64,000 nucleotides of DNA from Tritrichomonas musculus (taxonomy: Eukaryota; Parabasalia; Tritrichomonadida; Tritrichomonadidae): assembly GCA_039105265.1 (NCBI GenBank), contig JAPFFF010000043.1, forward strand, positions 434,001-498,000, read 5' to 3'. Each line of letters opens with the position of its first letter. Positions within the stretch are counted from its first letter, which is position 1. The position numbers were made by a program, and so were the translations under genes. Shown piece after piece: positions 9,577 to 21,264 of the stretch. The notes beneath the pieces were generated by a model. It ran no database searches. It was not told the DNA's origin and worked only from the letters and a program-made list of their open reading frames with translations.

Positions 9577-11675
9577 ATGGATGTTCATAAATATATTGAT
9601 CAAAAAAAGGATTTTTACGAATTTCTTATTGAATATCTCGAAAATGAAATAGAAGAGGATTCGAGTTTCGATTTTTTAATAAAAAAAATTGAAATTGTTC
9701 TAAATTTGAATAAAGTGAATGAACTGGAATTGTTACTTCATTTGATTTCAATCATATCCCAAAATCATCATCGAACAGAAAAATTCGATAGAAGAATCCA
9801 AAAATTATTATCTTATTTATCAGAAGAAATCAACAATTCATTTTCTAATTTGCAAGTCTTCGAATTATTTAAAAATAATAAATGGATACTTCTTTTTCTT
9901 TATCAAAAGCAAATTTTGAATTTTGATGATTCTATTTTAGAGTTTATTAAAAATGATTCGGATTTATGCTATTTTTTCTATCCAGAAATCAAATGTTATC
10001 TTGATGACGAAGATAGAAAAAAGAGAGAAAAAGAACTTATTTCTCAAAAAGAAAATATATTTGATAATTTTGAAAAATTCCGCCAAGTAGGCCAGAATGA
10101 TTTGTATATATGCTCCATAATTCGTTATGATTTAATAGAAGAATTTGCTTCATACATGATTCGTTCAAATTATTCGTTAAATGGCAAAATCAAAAAATCA
10201 ATTTTTGAAACAAATTCTTTTCTGATCAACAAAGAACCAACATTAATTGAATATGCTGCATTTTTTGGCTCAATTCAAATATATCAATATTTAAGATTAA
10301 ATAATGCTGAAATAAACGGCACTTTATGGATGTATGCAATTCATTCAAATTGTGCAGAAATGATTCATCTTCTTGAGAGCGATGGAATCAATCCAACAAA
10401 AGAATCAAATCAAAAAGATGCAAAAAAAGGAGGAAACAAATATATGAAATGTTTTGCAGAAGCAATTAAATGTCATCATAATAATATTGCAAATTATATT
10501 GAAAATAATTTTTTGACAGATTTATTGCAGAAAAAAGTGACTCGACTTGGCATTCGCTATTATAATTACTCTTATTTTGATGAGATAATATTGCAAGATA
10601 TGAACTATTTTTTAGATTTGTGCCAATATGGTTATGAAACGGTTGCAAACTTTCTTATAGAAATGAAAAAAGAAGAAATTGAAATAAATACAGAAATTAT
10701 ATTTCTTTATTTTATATGACTTCATTAAAACAAGCTGCAAATAATAATGAAATAGATGTTGTTTATTGTTTTTTATTAAACGAAACTATGATCAAGAGTG
10801 ATTTTTTTGCTGGTTTCCAAAAAATGATAAAAATATCTCTTCCTCGAACAATAAAATCAATTGACTCTAAAGCATTCAGAGAATGCGCCTCATTACAGAA
10901 GATATCAATTCCATCATCAGTAAAAGAAATTGGAGACAGTGCATTTTATGGATGTTCATCATTAAAACAGATTCTAATTCCTCCTTCAGTAACTTCAATT
11001 GGTGGCTATGCCTTCTTCAATTGTCATTCGTTGAAACAAGTAATTCTTCCTTTTTCGATTACAATCATTAAACCATACACATTTAAAGATTGTAATAGGC
11101 TTGAGGAAATAATAATCCCTTCATCAGTAACGGCAATTGAATCAAATGCTTTCCATGGATGCATTTCATTAAAGGAGATAACAATTCCTTCTTCAGTGAA
11201 ATTGATTGAAAATTCAATTTTTTATTATTGCAGTTCATTAGAGCGTGTTACAATTCTTTCTTCAATATCATCAATTAAAGGAGGCATGTTTTACAATTGT
11301 TCTTCTCTTAAGGAATTTATTATTCCGTCCTCAGTAACTTTGATTGAATTTGGCGCTTTTTCTGGCTGTTCCAATTTGGAAAGAATATCAATTCCATCAA
11401 AAGTTGAAGTAATAAAAGGATTCGCTTTTTATGGATGTAAGTCACTAACAGATGTGGTTTTTGAAGAACAATCATCTCTCCTTTCATTTGAAAATAATGC
11501 ATTCAGCAAATGTTCAAAACTTAAAAAATTATATTTGCCTTGTTTGGTGAAGTCAATTGAATATAATGTTTTCATTGATTGCCCAGAATTAAGAGTAGTA
11601 AATATGCCCAAATCCATGAAAGATTTTATAGAATCAGAATTCGGATTTCATCCTTTTAAAATAAAATATTATTAA
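9577..11675 (+). CDS. DUF3447/ankyrin protein with BspA-type LRR tail, frame interrupted once
   Basis: First frame 9577-10695 (about 373 codons before the break) is a DUF3447-type N-terminal module: helical, with YFFYPEIK, ICSIIRYDLIEEFASYMIR, SIFETNSFLI, IEYAAFFGSI and AIHSNCAEMIHLLE, an irregular ankyrin solenoid. It reaches the ankyrin position EIEINTEI, then a T-rich 20-nt stretch (10696-10715) shifts the frame by +2. The second frame begins with an ankyrin opening (TSLKQAANNNEIDVVYCFLL) and continues as about ten BspA-like LRR_5 repeats (AF..C.SL..I.IPSSVT.I) to 11675. The two parts look like one protein. The 20-nt stretch is either a tiny intron or a frame lesion. Trichomonad BspA-like proteins are often surface or adhesion-related, but no signal peptide or membrane segment is seen here. 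Confidence 0.7.
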
Positions 11676-11773
11676 ATCCTTTGAAATTATCATATGACCA
11701 TATATGCATTCAAAAAACGATTAACAATTATATAATAATAACCTTTTTATAGTGTTGATCATAATTCAAAAAT

Positions 11774-11777
<4 letters not shown>

Positions 11778-11806
<29 letters not shown>
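11778..11806. repeat. Poly-T tract (29 nt)
   Basis: Uninterrupted run of 29 T residues upstream of the MATE pseudogene. Confidence 0.9.
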
Positions 11807-11808
<2 letters not shown>

Positions 11809-11827
11809 CAATTTTGAAAAAGATAAT

Positions 11828-12248
11828 ATGACAAATCTAGATGAAAGTATCAAAGAAGTTATTAATTTGCAATCTGAAAATAATTCAATAGATCTTTCTA
11901 ATGAATCAAAAATAAAAGAAGATAAGGAAGATAAAGAAAACAAAGAAATTAAAGAAAATAAAGAAAACAATGATAAAAAATGTAATTGGTTTAGTAAAAT
12001 ACTAGATTCAGATGAACAAAAACGACTTGGATCATAACCTGCATTAAAAACTTTAGTTCTACAATCAATTGGTCAATTGCTTTCAGGTATGTTGTGGGTT
12101 TCTTCAAAGTGAAAGAATTTGTCAGATAGGTTCATTGGTTTTAAACATGATATGTTTTGATCTACTCTTTCTAGTAGCACTCAAAAAGCCAATTTGTGGA
12201 GCATCATTAGCATCAATTATATCATCATTTTTACCTATGTATTTTTAA
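11828..12248 (+). pseudogene. MATE-family efflux transporter remnant
   Basis: A polar N terminus rich in Lys/Glu (ESKIKEDKEDKENKE) leads to DSDEQKRLGS, a stop codon, then PALKTLVLQSIGQLLSG. RLGG.PALKTL..SIGPLLSQ is the start of the first MATE helix in trichomonad proteins, as I recall. After a frame change, LNMICFDLLFLVALKKP and ICGASLASIISSFLPMYF match a later MATE segment. Most of the 12-helix transporter is missing. It is clearly non-functional. Confidence 0.55.
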
Positions 12249-12479
12249 ATATAAAATGTAGATTCTTCCTAATTAAAAATACATCAATGAGGCCAAGATT
12301 TGTCAATGAACATAAAACAGAAATGGAGGAAGCAGTTGAGAAAGAATACATCGCAATTTTTGAATCATGAATCTCTTTTCACAAAAAAACAAAAGTTAAA
12401 AAAAGATATCTAAATAATAAGATAAACAAAAAAGAAATAAAATAGGCAATAATTTATAAATATGCGAAGAATTTTGTTG

Positions 12480-12900
12480 AATTAAAGCTTTTCTAGTTCA
12501 AACTTGTTACTTTTTCTCTTTTTTTCCTTATGATCTTTGCTTAATACTTCGCATTGTTTAGGAATTTAGTTATGCTCGAGTATCATTCCCTACTTGAAGA
12601 GAGGCAATCTCCAATTGAAGAGCTTATCTTAAGCTCGGCTAATGTCTATTCGCTTTCTGATGCATCTTGATCTATTATAATGCTTTTTTTAACGGTCGCT
12701 AGAACCAATTGAAAGGAGTTTCAAGGAACCAGGACCGAACAAATAAAGGGTGACGATCACAAATTTTGAAGAGAAGGAAGATTTTCACCTAGAAGCAAAT
12801 TAAACTTGTACTTTTTGTTACAACCTTGTGATCTCTATCGTTCTGAAACCAAAATTGGACTCTACTATATCAAATAATCCAGTTATCCTTGCTGTTTTTA
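12480..12900. other. Gene-free stretch with higher GC, unexplained
   Basis: This stretch is less AT-rich than its flanks. On the minus strand fragments such as TLAELKISSSIGDCLSSSRE read like former coding sequence, interrupted by stops. I do not recognise a family. It may be a relic of a gene or an ncRNA. Confidence 0.25.
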
Positions 12901-13147
12901 CTAAAAAATATGATTGTAATTAAAGTTAATATTTTCTCTTGAATAAAAACGAAGTGATGCAGCAAAAGTACCTGTGTTTACAAATTCATATTGATTACAA
13001 CAGTCTGTCATAAATATCAAAAGAACATGCATACTGATGATTATTAATAATTCTTGATTTTTGATGCTATAATTTTATCATTTATTTATAAACTACTGAA
13101 AATTGAAGTGCCGAAATTATTCTTGCTAAAAGAACCTCATTTGAATA

Positions 13148-14112
13148 TTAATCAAATTGATCTGATAAGTATATTAGTAAATCTTCTCCGAAACCTTTGT
13201 AAAATTCTGATGAAAGATCTTTTGCTTTTAGATATTTTGGAGGAGAAACTTTCTGTTTTCCTTTTTTAGATGATAGAACTGGTTCATAATCAAAATTGTA
13301 TAAGTAATCTTTGGATTTATATGATTCATATAGTATGTCAAAATCTAACAAAGTTCTATCTATTTGATCCAGAAGTTTCTTAATTGAATTTATTGTTAGA
13401 TCTTTTCTTGAAACAAGTTCTTGTTTGATTTGTTCAATATTGAAATCGAATCTCAAAAGTAATGCTATTTGCAATATAGTGAACAAATGTCTGAATACAT
13501 TCATTGATTGAATTAATAAATCAATTGATTTGTTGAGATATTCTTGCTTGTTTGTTGTATCATCTAAATATATGTAAATGTGAGCTAAGTTATACATTGA
13601 TAAATAATCATTTTTCTTCTTAATTGCTTCTTCAAAGAAAACAATTGCATTACCCGCATTTCCTTTTATTTCATCATAGCCGTGCTTATATATAATGCCA
13701 AGGTTGTTTTTTGAATATTGATTTTTGAATGATGATGCTTCTTTATAATAATGAATGGCTTGCCGGATGTCCTTTTTTACATATATACCCTCATGAAGTA
13801 AAAAAGCATGCAAATAATTAGCTTTACTAAAGTTATTTTTGGATGATAACCTGATATAATAAGTGAATTTTTTAATATCTTGTTTTATTTTATCACCTAA
13901 ATAATAAATAATGCCAAGTTGGTATTGTGCTGGTGGGTTATTTTGATTTGCAGCGAGTTAAAAATAGTGAATTACTTTGTCGATATCTTGTTTGACATAT
14001 CGTCCTTCTAAATAAATTCAACCGAGATTTGATTGTGCTGGTGGGTTATTTTGATTTGCAGCGAGTTAAAAATAGTGAATTGCTTTGTTGATATCTTGTT
14101 TGACATATCCTG
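13148..14112 (-). pseudogene. Sel1-repeat gene with duplicated in-frame stops
   Basis: An open part (13148-13813, extended upstream in frame to about 13940) has Sel1/TPR-like units (LGIIYKHGYDE..., YNLAHIYIYL) and a helical C-terminal tail ending DLLIYLSDQFD. Upstream, two nearly identical units of about 106 bp read DINKAIHYF-stop-LAANQNNPPAQ and DIDKVIHYF-stop-LAANQNNPPAQ. The same TAA appears in both copies, and a TGA follows LG in the upstream copy. The stop was probably present before the duplication. There is no convincing start codon. Nothing recognisable lies between 14113 and 14898 apart from a short open piece at 14230-14368 (VTEEGISIDLSEE...). Confidence 0.65.
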
Positions 14113-14898
14113 GAATAAATTGGGTTTTTGTCCCTTTATTGCATTTGCACTGACAAGAAATATTTCCTGCTCCACAATCACAATAACCTTATTTGACAAT
14201 TTATTGTTACATTTTTCAAAGACGAACATTCAGCAAAACAACTTTCGCGGAGAGAAGTAACAGAAGAAGGAATTTCAATTGATTTAAGTGAAGAACATCG
14301 AGAAAATGACATTTTACAAATAGTTGTTTCAGAAGAAGGAATTGTAACTGATTTAAGTGATAAATAATTGCTTAAAAATCTTTGTTAGGCACTTTTTTAT
14401 CTTTCTGCTTGATAAATAATTTTACTTTTGTTTATTATTGTTTTCTTTATTTTCTTTAATTTCTTTTGTTTATTATGCAATAATATATATAGAAGCGATA
14501 TATATGATTCAATATGGAAACAATAATCCAAATAATCCGACATTTCGATTTTATTTTTTCACCTTCAGCAATAGAAAAAATGCTAAAATTTCTATTTTTT
14601 GTTCGAATTCTATATTTTTTTATATCAATTATTAAGTGCTTAACATATTGATATATTTCATTTATTATCAAAGTCTTTGTATCTAAAGAAAAATCCAAAA
14701 TAAATAAAAATAAATACAAATTTTAAAAATTTTCCGATCACATTTGAATTCATTTTTACATTTAAATTACATAATTTCAATTGAAAAAAGCATTCAACTT
14801 AATCACAAGTTATGTGTATAAAATTGAACACTTATTCCGATTTCTTGAATTTGACTTTTGAGTACTAAAAGATAAAAACAAATTAATTAAATGAAACT

Positions 14899-17800
14899 TT
14901 ACTGATGGAATAAATTCTTTATTTTCTGATCAGTTGTTAGTTCAACTGGTGTCCTTCAAAAATATTAAATAAAGACCAGAAGATTATATTTAAAACTTGG
15001 TCAAATATTTGGCAAGAAAATGTTGTCTTTTGAATTAATATTAATTTTTGAATTTTGTAATAAAAGCTGAATAATCTCAACGCTTTTGTTTTTGACGGCA
15101 ATGTGTAATGCTGTATTATGAAATTAAACAAGAATTTCATTGAAATATATGATTTTGAATTTTATTGAAATATATGATTTTGAATGGAATTGAAATATAT
15201 GATTTTGAATGGAATTGAAATATATGATTTTGAATGGAATTGAAATATATGATTTTGAATTTCATTGAAATATATGATTTTGAATTTTATTGAAATATAT
15301 GATTTTGAATTTCATTGAAATATATGATTTTGAATTATATTGAAATATATGATTTTGAATTTTATTGAAATATATGATTTTGAATATTATTGAAATATAT
15401 GATTTTGAATATTATTGAAATATATGATTTTGAATATTATTGAAATATATGATTTTGAATGGAATTGAAATATATGATTTTGAATTTCATTGAAATATAT
15501 GATTTTGAATGTAATTGAAATATATGATTTTGAATGGAATTGAAATATATGATTTTGAATGGAATTGAAATATATGATTTTGAATGGAATTGAAATATAT
15601 GATTTTGAATGGAATTGAAATATATGATTTTGAATGGAATTGAAATATATGATTTTGAATGGAATTGAAATATATGATTTTGAATGGAATTGAAATATAT
15701 GATTTTGAATGGAATTGAAATATATGATTTTGAATTATATTGAAATATATGATTTTGAATATTATTGAAATATATGATTTTGAATGTAATTGAAATATAT
15801 GATTTTGAATGTAATTGAAATATATGATTTCAATTTTATAGATAAATTTTATTTAAAATATATGGAATGTTAATATCAAGTTTTTCGTTCGTTAATAAAA
15901 GTTTGACAATTTCAATATTTCCTTTTTCAACAGCCAAATAAAATGCTGTTTTTTGAAATTAAATAAGAATTTTATTGAAATATATGATTTTGAATTTCAT
16001 TGAAATATATGATTTTGAATTATATTGAAATATATGATTTTGAATTTTATTGAAATATATGATTTTGAATGGAATTGAAATATATGATTTTGAATGGAAT
16101 TGAAATATATGATTTTGAATGTAATTGAAATATATGATTTTGAATGGAATTGAAATATATGATTTTGAATTTTATTGAAATATATGATTTTGAATTTCAT
16201 TGAAATATACGATTTTGAATATTATTGAAATATATGATTTTGAATGTAATTGAAATATATGATTTTGAATGGAATTGAAATATATGATTTTAATTTTATA
16301 GATAAATTTTATTTAAAATATATGGAATGTCAATATCAAGTTTATCGTTCGTTAATAAAAGTTTGACAATTTCAATATTTCCTTCTTCAACAGCCAAATA
16401 AAATGCTGTTTTTTGAAATTAAATAAGAATTTCATTGAAATATATGATTTTGAATGTAATTGAAATATATGATTTTGAATGGAATTGAAATATATGATTT
16501 TGAATTATATTGAAATATATGATTTTGAATATTATTGAAATATATGATTTTGAATTATATTGAAATATATGATTTTGAATATTATTGAAATATATGATTT
16601 TGAATGTAATTGAAATATATGATTTTAATTTTATAGATAAATTTTATTTAAAATATATGGAATGTTAATATCAAGTTTATCGTTCGTTAATAAAAGTTTG
16701 ACAATTTCAATATTTCCTTTTTCAACAGCCAAATAAAATGCTGTTTTTTGAAATTAAATAAGAATTTCATTGAAATATATGATTTTGAATTTTATTGAAA
16801 TATATGATTTTGAATGGAATTGAAATATATGATTTTGAATGGAATTGAAATATATGATTTTGAATTTCATTGAAATATATGATTTTGAATTTTATTGAAA
16901 TATATGATTTTGAATTTCATTGAAATATATGATTTTGAATTATATTGAAATATATGATTTTGAATGTAATTGAAATATATGATTTTGAATGGAATTGAAA
17001 TATATGATTTTGAATTTCATTGAAATATATGATTTTGAATGTAATTGAAATATATGATTTCAATTTTATAGATAAATTTTATTTAAAATATATGGAATGT
17101 TAATATCAAGTTTATCGTTCGTTAATAAAAGTTTGACAATTTCAATATTTCCTTCTTCAACAGCCAAATAAAATGCTGTTTTTTGAAATTAAATAAGAAT
17201 TTCATTGAAATATATGATTTTGAATTTTATTGAAAGATATGATTTTGAATTTTATTGAAATATATGATTTTGAATTTTATTGAAATATATGATTTTGAAT
17301 TTTATTGAAATATATGATTTTGAATGTAATTGAAATATATGACTTTGAATTTCATTGAAATATATGATTTTGAATGGAATTGAAATATATGATTTTAATT
17401 TTATAGATAAATTTTATTTAAAATATATGGAATGTTAATATCAAGTTTTTCGTTCGTTAATAAAAGTTTGACAATTTCAATATTTCCTTCTTCAACAGCC
17501 AAATAAAATGCTGTTTTTTGAAATTAAATAAGAATTTCATTGAAATATATGATTTTGAATATTATTGAAATATATGATTTTGAATTTTATTGAAAGATAT
17601 GATTTTGAATTTCATTGAAATATATGATTTTGAATTTTATTGAAAGATATGATTTTGAATTTTATTGAAAGATATGATTTTGAATTTTATTGAAATACAT
17701 GATTTTGAATATTATTGAAATATATGATTTTGAATGGAATTGAAATATATGATTTTAATTTTATAGATAAATTTTATTTAAAATATATGGAATGTTAATA

Positions 17801-19003
17801 TCAAGTTTATCATTCGTTAATAAAAGTTTGACAATTTCAATATTTCCTTCTTCAACAGCCAAATAAAATGCTGTTTTTTGAAATTATTGCAAACACCTTG
17901 AAATCGAAATTCAAAACACCACAACCTATTTTGAATACGAATTTCAAAAATAAAAAGGAAAATATCTTTCAAATTTACATCAACACCTTCGCATGAAATG
18001 AGATATCTCGCAAGTTCAATGTAGTCGAATTCACATGCGATATGCAAGACTGTTTTATGAAAAAAAGAAAAATGCCTGATATACGAATACTTCCGACATC
18101 TGGTTCCCGCTGAATAAGCCCAAAAATGATCATCTCGGATCCTTTCATCTTTTCTTGCTGCTTGTTATGTTCTTCAATCAACTTTTGATGTGATTCCTGT
18201 ATTTTGACCATCATCGATTCAGTTTCCGACACTTTTTTCGATAAATTTTCGATTTCTGACACTTTTTTCGACAAATTTTGAATTTCCGACACTTTTTCTG
18301 ACACTTTTTCAATAAAACCGAAATCAATTTGCGGAATGAATCCGAAATGATCGTCTTGCTTAGATAAGCAATCTTTCAATGCTTCTTCTTTCAATTTGCT
18401 GCTATTCAAACTTTTTAAAAGAATGAATAAAGTGTCATCATTTTGATGACCGTTATTATTGTTGTTGCTATCGTTATCGTTGCTACTTTGGAGTTCTCTA
18501 GAGATGAACTTGTATCCAAGATTTTCGTCTTCGAGTTTGCGGTTTTGGTCATAGAAAATATTGTAAAGGGATGTGAATGGGACTTTGTACATCTCGTTCG
18601 GGTATTTTTGAAGATACGCCTCAAGATGCATTGATATGTACTTTTCACTATCTGAAATATCGCCTATTTCTGAAGTTGTAACTGCTTTTAGGAATGATAA
18701 GGGAAGAAGTTCACTGTATTCGTTATCGATTTTCTGAGTTAATTCTATGATTCCGAATTCTTTGCTCAAATTATAAAAGTCGACAATGTTATCCATATTA
18801 AGATCAGGAAGTGGACTTTTGTTTATGAAATAATCGATAAATAATGGGATATTTTCTATTTTAACGTTTGATTTAATTTGATATGTAGATTGCTCGTCAA
18901 ATACATCTTGTATTTCTTGAGGTAAGGTAGCCAGCTGACGAATTTTTATGTTGACAGGGAATTCTCGTCCATCTTTTGCGAAATAACGCTGATTAGCACT
19001 CAT
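14899..19003 (-). CDS. BTB/BACK-like protein with ankyrin units separated by non-coding spacers
   Basis: Start at MSANQRYFAKDGREFPV (19003). Segment 1 (19003-18074): a BTB-like fold (IKSNVKIENIPLFIDYF...), a BACK-like helical part (VPFTSLYNIFYDQNRKL), an Asn-rich linker and a coiled coil of VSEIxNLSKK repeats. Ankyrin segments follow at 18056-17964 (KTVLHIACEFDYIELARYLI), six near-identical 93-nt units at 17877-17785, 17517-17425, 17182-17090, 16747-16655, 16412-16320 and 15952-15860 (KTAFYLAVEKGNIEIVKLLL), then 15117-15022 (NTALHIAVKNKSVEIIQLLL) and a last segment 14956-14899 (RTPVELTTDQKIKNLFHQ, stop). Spacers are 17 nt to about 740 nt. Each begins ATTT right after the (D/N)-position and ends just before (K/R)TAL. 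The architecture suggests a spliced multi-exon gene, but no GT 5' splice sites are visible; a decaying array cannot be excluded. Confidence 0.5.
15131..15832. repeat. 25-bp minisatellite, array 1 (about 28 units)
   Basis: Tandem 25-bp units with a near-constant 22-nt core (ATTGAAATATATGATTTTG...) and a variable trinucleotide drawn from GGA, TTC, TTT, TAT, ATT and GTA. It lies inside the spacer between two ankyrin segments of the minus-strand gene. Forms the longest of six arrays. Confidence 0.95.
15970..16293. repeat. 25-bp minisatellite, array 2
   Basis: Same core and the same six variable trinucleotides, about 13 units, in the next ankyrin spacer. One unit has a core change (ATAC for ATAT). 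Confidence 0.95.
16430..16625. repeat. 25-bp minisatellite, array 3
   Basis: About 8 units in the third spacer, same core and trinucleotide set. Confidence 0.95.
16765..17063. repeat. 25-bp minisatellite, array 4
   Basis: About 12 units in the fourth spacer, same core and trinucleotide set. Confidence 0.95.
17200..17396. repeat. 25-bp minisatellite, array 5
   Basis: About 8 units, including core variants AAAGATATG and GACTTTG, which mark it as slightly diverged. Confidence 0.95.
17533..17756. repeat. 25-bp minisatellite, array 6
   Basis: About 9 units, several with the AAAGATATG core variant shared with array 5, suggesting that neighbouring arrays exchange units. Confidence 0.95.
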
Positions 19004-19210
19004 TTTGCTTAAAAAAAAATAATTGAGAAAAATTTTCAAAAAGTTTGTAAATCTAAAAACAAGCATATTTTGTCTTTTATATCCTAAAAACACAAAAAAC
19101 AAACACTAAATCGCATTTTTCTTTTAATAAAAAATAATATTTAATTAATACGAAAATAAATAGATTTATTAAATATTTTTAATTTTGCAAATTAGATTTT
19201 ATTAGAAGGA

Positions 19211-19218
19211 TATTAGAA
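19211..19218. repeat. Target-site duplication, left (TATTAGAA)
   Basis: Exact 8-bp direct repeat of 22349-22356, abutting the palindromic element. Confidence 0.85.
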
Positions 19219-19267
19219 GGCGTCTGGAAAATATATTCAAAAAGTTCCCGAACTTTTTGATACGATT

Positions 19268-19543
19268 TTGATCGTTTATGAGTTTTTCATAGCTTTGAAT
19301 AATTGGCCTTTTAGCTTGTTTAAACGGCGCCATTTTTATTCTTGGCATCATGAATCAGGTTGCGAGGTTCTTCTGCAGGGAGCTTCGTTTAATTTGATTC
19401 TTGAGTGCCTAGATTGTGAAGCTCTTCTGCAGGGAGCTTCACAGCCTAGGCTTCGAGATGATCTTTTAATTTCCAAACATTCTTCGATTTTTATGGCAAT
19501 TTTGGATTCAAGAGCCATAATATGCTTGTTCCAGAACTATTGA
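19268..19543 (+). other. Open frame in left arm (91 codons), uncertain coding
   Basis: Encodes 91 residues with two EVLLQGASF/EALLQGASQ-like repeats. These come from a repeated CTTCTGCAGGGAGCTTC DNA motif. The frame is present identically and inverted at 22024-22299, simply because the arms are identical. No known domain. The hairpin-forming DNA motif may matter more than the peptide. Confidence 0.25.
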
Positions 19544-20302
19544 TCGCAAAACTACAACTTTATAATGCCTCGTTTCTGGAATTCTAATTTTTTTATCTCA
19601 TAATTTACGGATTTTACAAGTTAAATGCCCATGATAACAAACTTCTGAGCTTAAAATGCTTGTTAAACTCAGTGGTTTCTATCATGAATGTTTGACTTTG
19701 AAAATAAGATTGAGATCAATCTAAATTGAAATAATAAAATACAAATCCCTTATCATATAGCTTTTAAAAATTATTCTTTTTCCCTAGACTTTAAATTGAT
19801 GGTCGTTTTAAGTTGAAAATGTCCGGTTCTAGCACATTTTCAAGCTTGAAATAGCATCATATTTTCTTTCAAAAAGATCAAATGTCAAAAAATTGTCATT
19901 AGCAATTAAAAGTATATCTTTTCTCAAATAATTGATATATTATATGCTATTTTTGTTTAAAACTCATTTTTTAAAAATAACTTTTTTTTTTTTTTTTTTT
20001 ATTTTTTTCACAAAAATTAAATTGTATTCAAATTGTTTCTCTTAAATTTTCTATACAAATATAAATGATATTTATGTTTTATTGTTATTTAAAATAAATA
20101 TAAATGGTATATATATTTATTATAACCTTTATAAGATATATATAATAAGTATAAAAATGAAAATATTAATATTTTAAAGGTATATAAATAGTTCATTAAT
20201 TGTGAACTTTTGGACGTTAAAGAAAAAATTAAAATAAATATATCTTGTTTAAATTAATTTAGATATACAATTAAAATATAATATAATAGTATATAGATAA
20301 CA

Positions 20303-21264
20303 CATATAAATATAATTATATTTAATTAATATCTTAAAACATTTTTTTCTCAATTAATCATTTATTCATTTAATCTATATCTAAAAATCAATTAATCTTC
20401 AATTTAACAAACCAATCAAAATCGAAAAATAAAATAATTGAAGACCTATTTGAAACCCAAACATTCCATTTGGAAAAGAATAAAGTGCACTATTGTACCA
20501 ATATAATTCAGACAATTGTACTTATCTTCTGCTACATTTCATAAGAATTAAATGGTTTTGAACTTGACTGGTATTGTTTATAGTATGTGAAATCATTGAG
20601 GGATAATAGATATAAGGAAAAGAGACAGGTGGAATAGCTATATAAGCACCCTGCAGCTATAAATTGATTTAACATCCCCAAATCGCTGTTATATACCTTA
20701 GTTTTTAATGGACTCGTCTCGGTAAACGATGTATTTACTTAGCAAACATTACTTTCTAACTATATAAACTTTAAGATTTTCATGGATTGAAACAATCAAA
20801 GTTATGCAGCATTTAATAAATATCATCCACAACATTAAAAATAATCAAATACTTCTTATATTGTATAGGTTAGACTGTGCGCACTAAACCTCGGCCTAGA
20901 CTCAAAAATTTAATACACATTGGCATATTGAGAATGAAATATTCTCTTTTAAAGTTATTAAGTCATAGAAAAAGGATTCAATGTGCCCATGTCTTTATAG
21001 TTTTTTTAATAAATAACTTCTATTTATATAGAAATAAAGATTGTTTTAATTTCTATAAAAGAGGCATTTCTTCAATTAGATGGCCAAATGAAGAATGATA
21101 TTTAAGTCTATGTGATTTTGAAAATAACAATGAAAATGAAAATTTTAATTATTTGGGGGAAATAAAAGTTTTATTAAAGTGTAAAAGTTATAAAAAGAAA
21201 AAAAATCGAATAAAGATGTTTATGTGAGTTTTTATATTATCTTAAATAATATATTATTTATATT
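20303..21264. other. Unique centre of the palindromic element
   Basis: 962 bp between the arms. A 73-codon open frame at 20877-21098 begins with basic residues (MRTKPRPRLKNLIHIG) but resembles nothing I recognise. A GC-richer patch near 20620-20700 contains CACCCTGCAGC. There is no DDE motif, so the element is presumably non-autonomous. Confidence 0.4.

Noticed and set aside
15997-16200. Open frame of 67 codons in the minisatellite
   Set aside because: A 25-bp unit repeated three times gives 25 codons in every frame; the frame is a by-product of the repeat without stop codons.
15131-17756. CRISPR-like array
   Set aside because: The constant core with a 3-nt variable slot is a minisatellite in a eukaryotic genome; there are no spacers of useful length and no cas genes.
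20877-21098. 73-codon frame in the palindromic element as a transposase
   Set aside because: Too short, no DDE residues or zinc-binding pattern; only the arms and target duplication support a mobile element.
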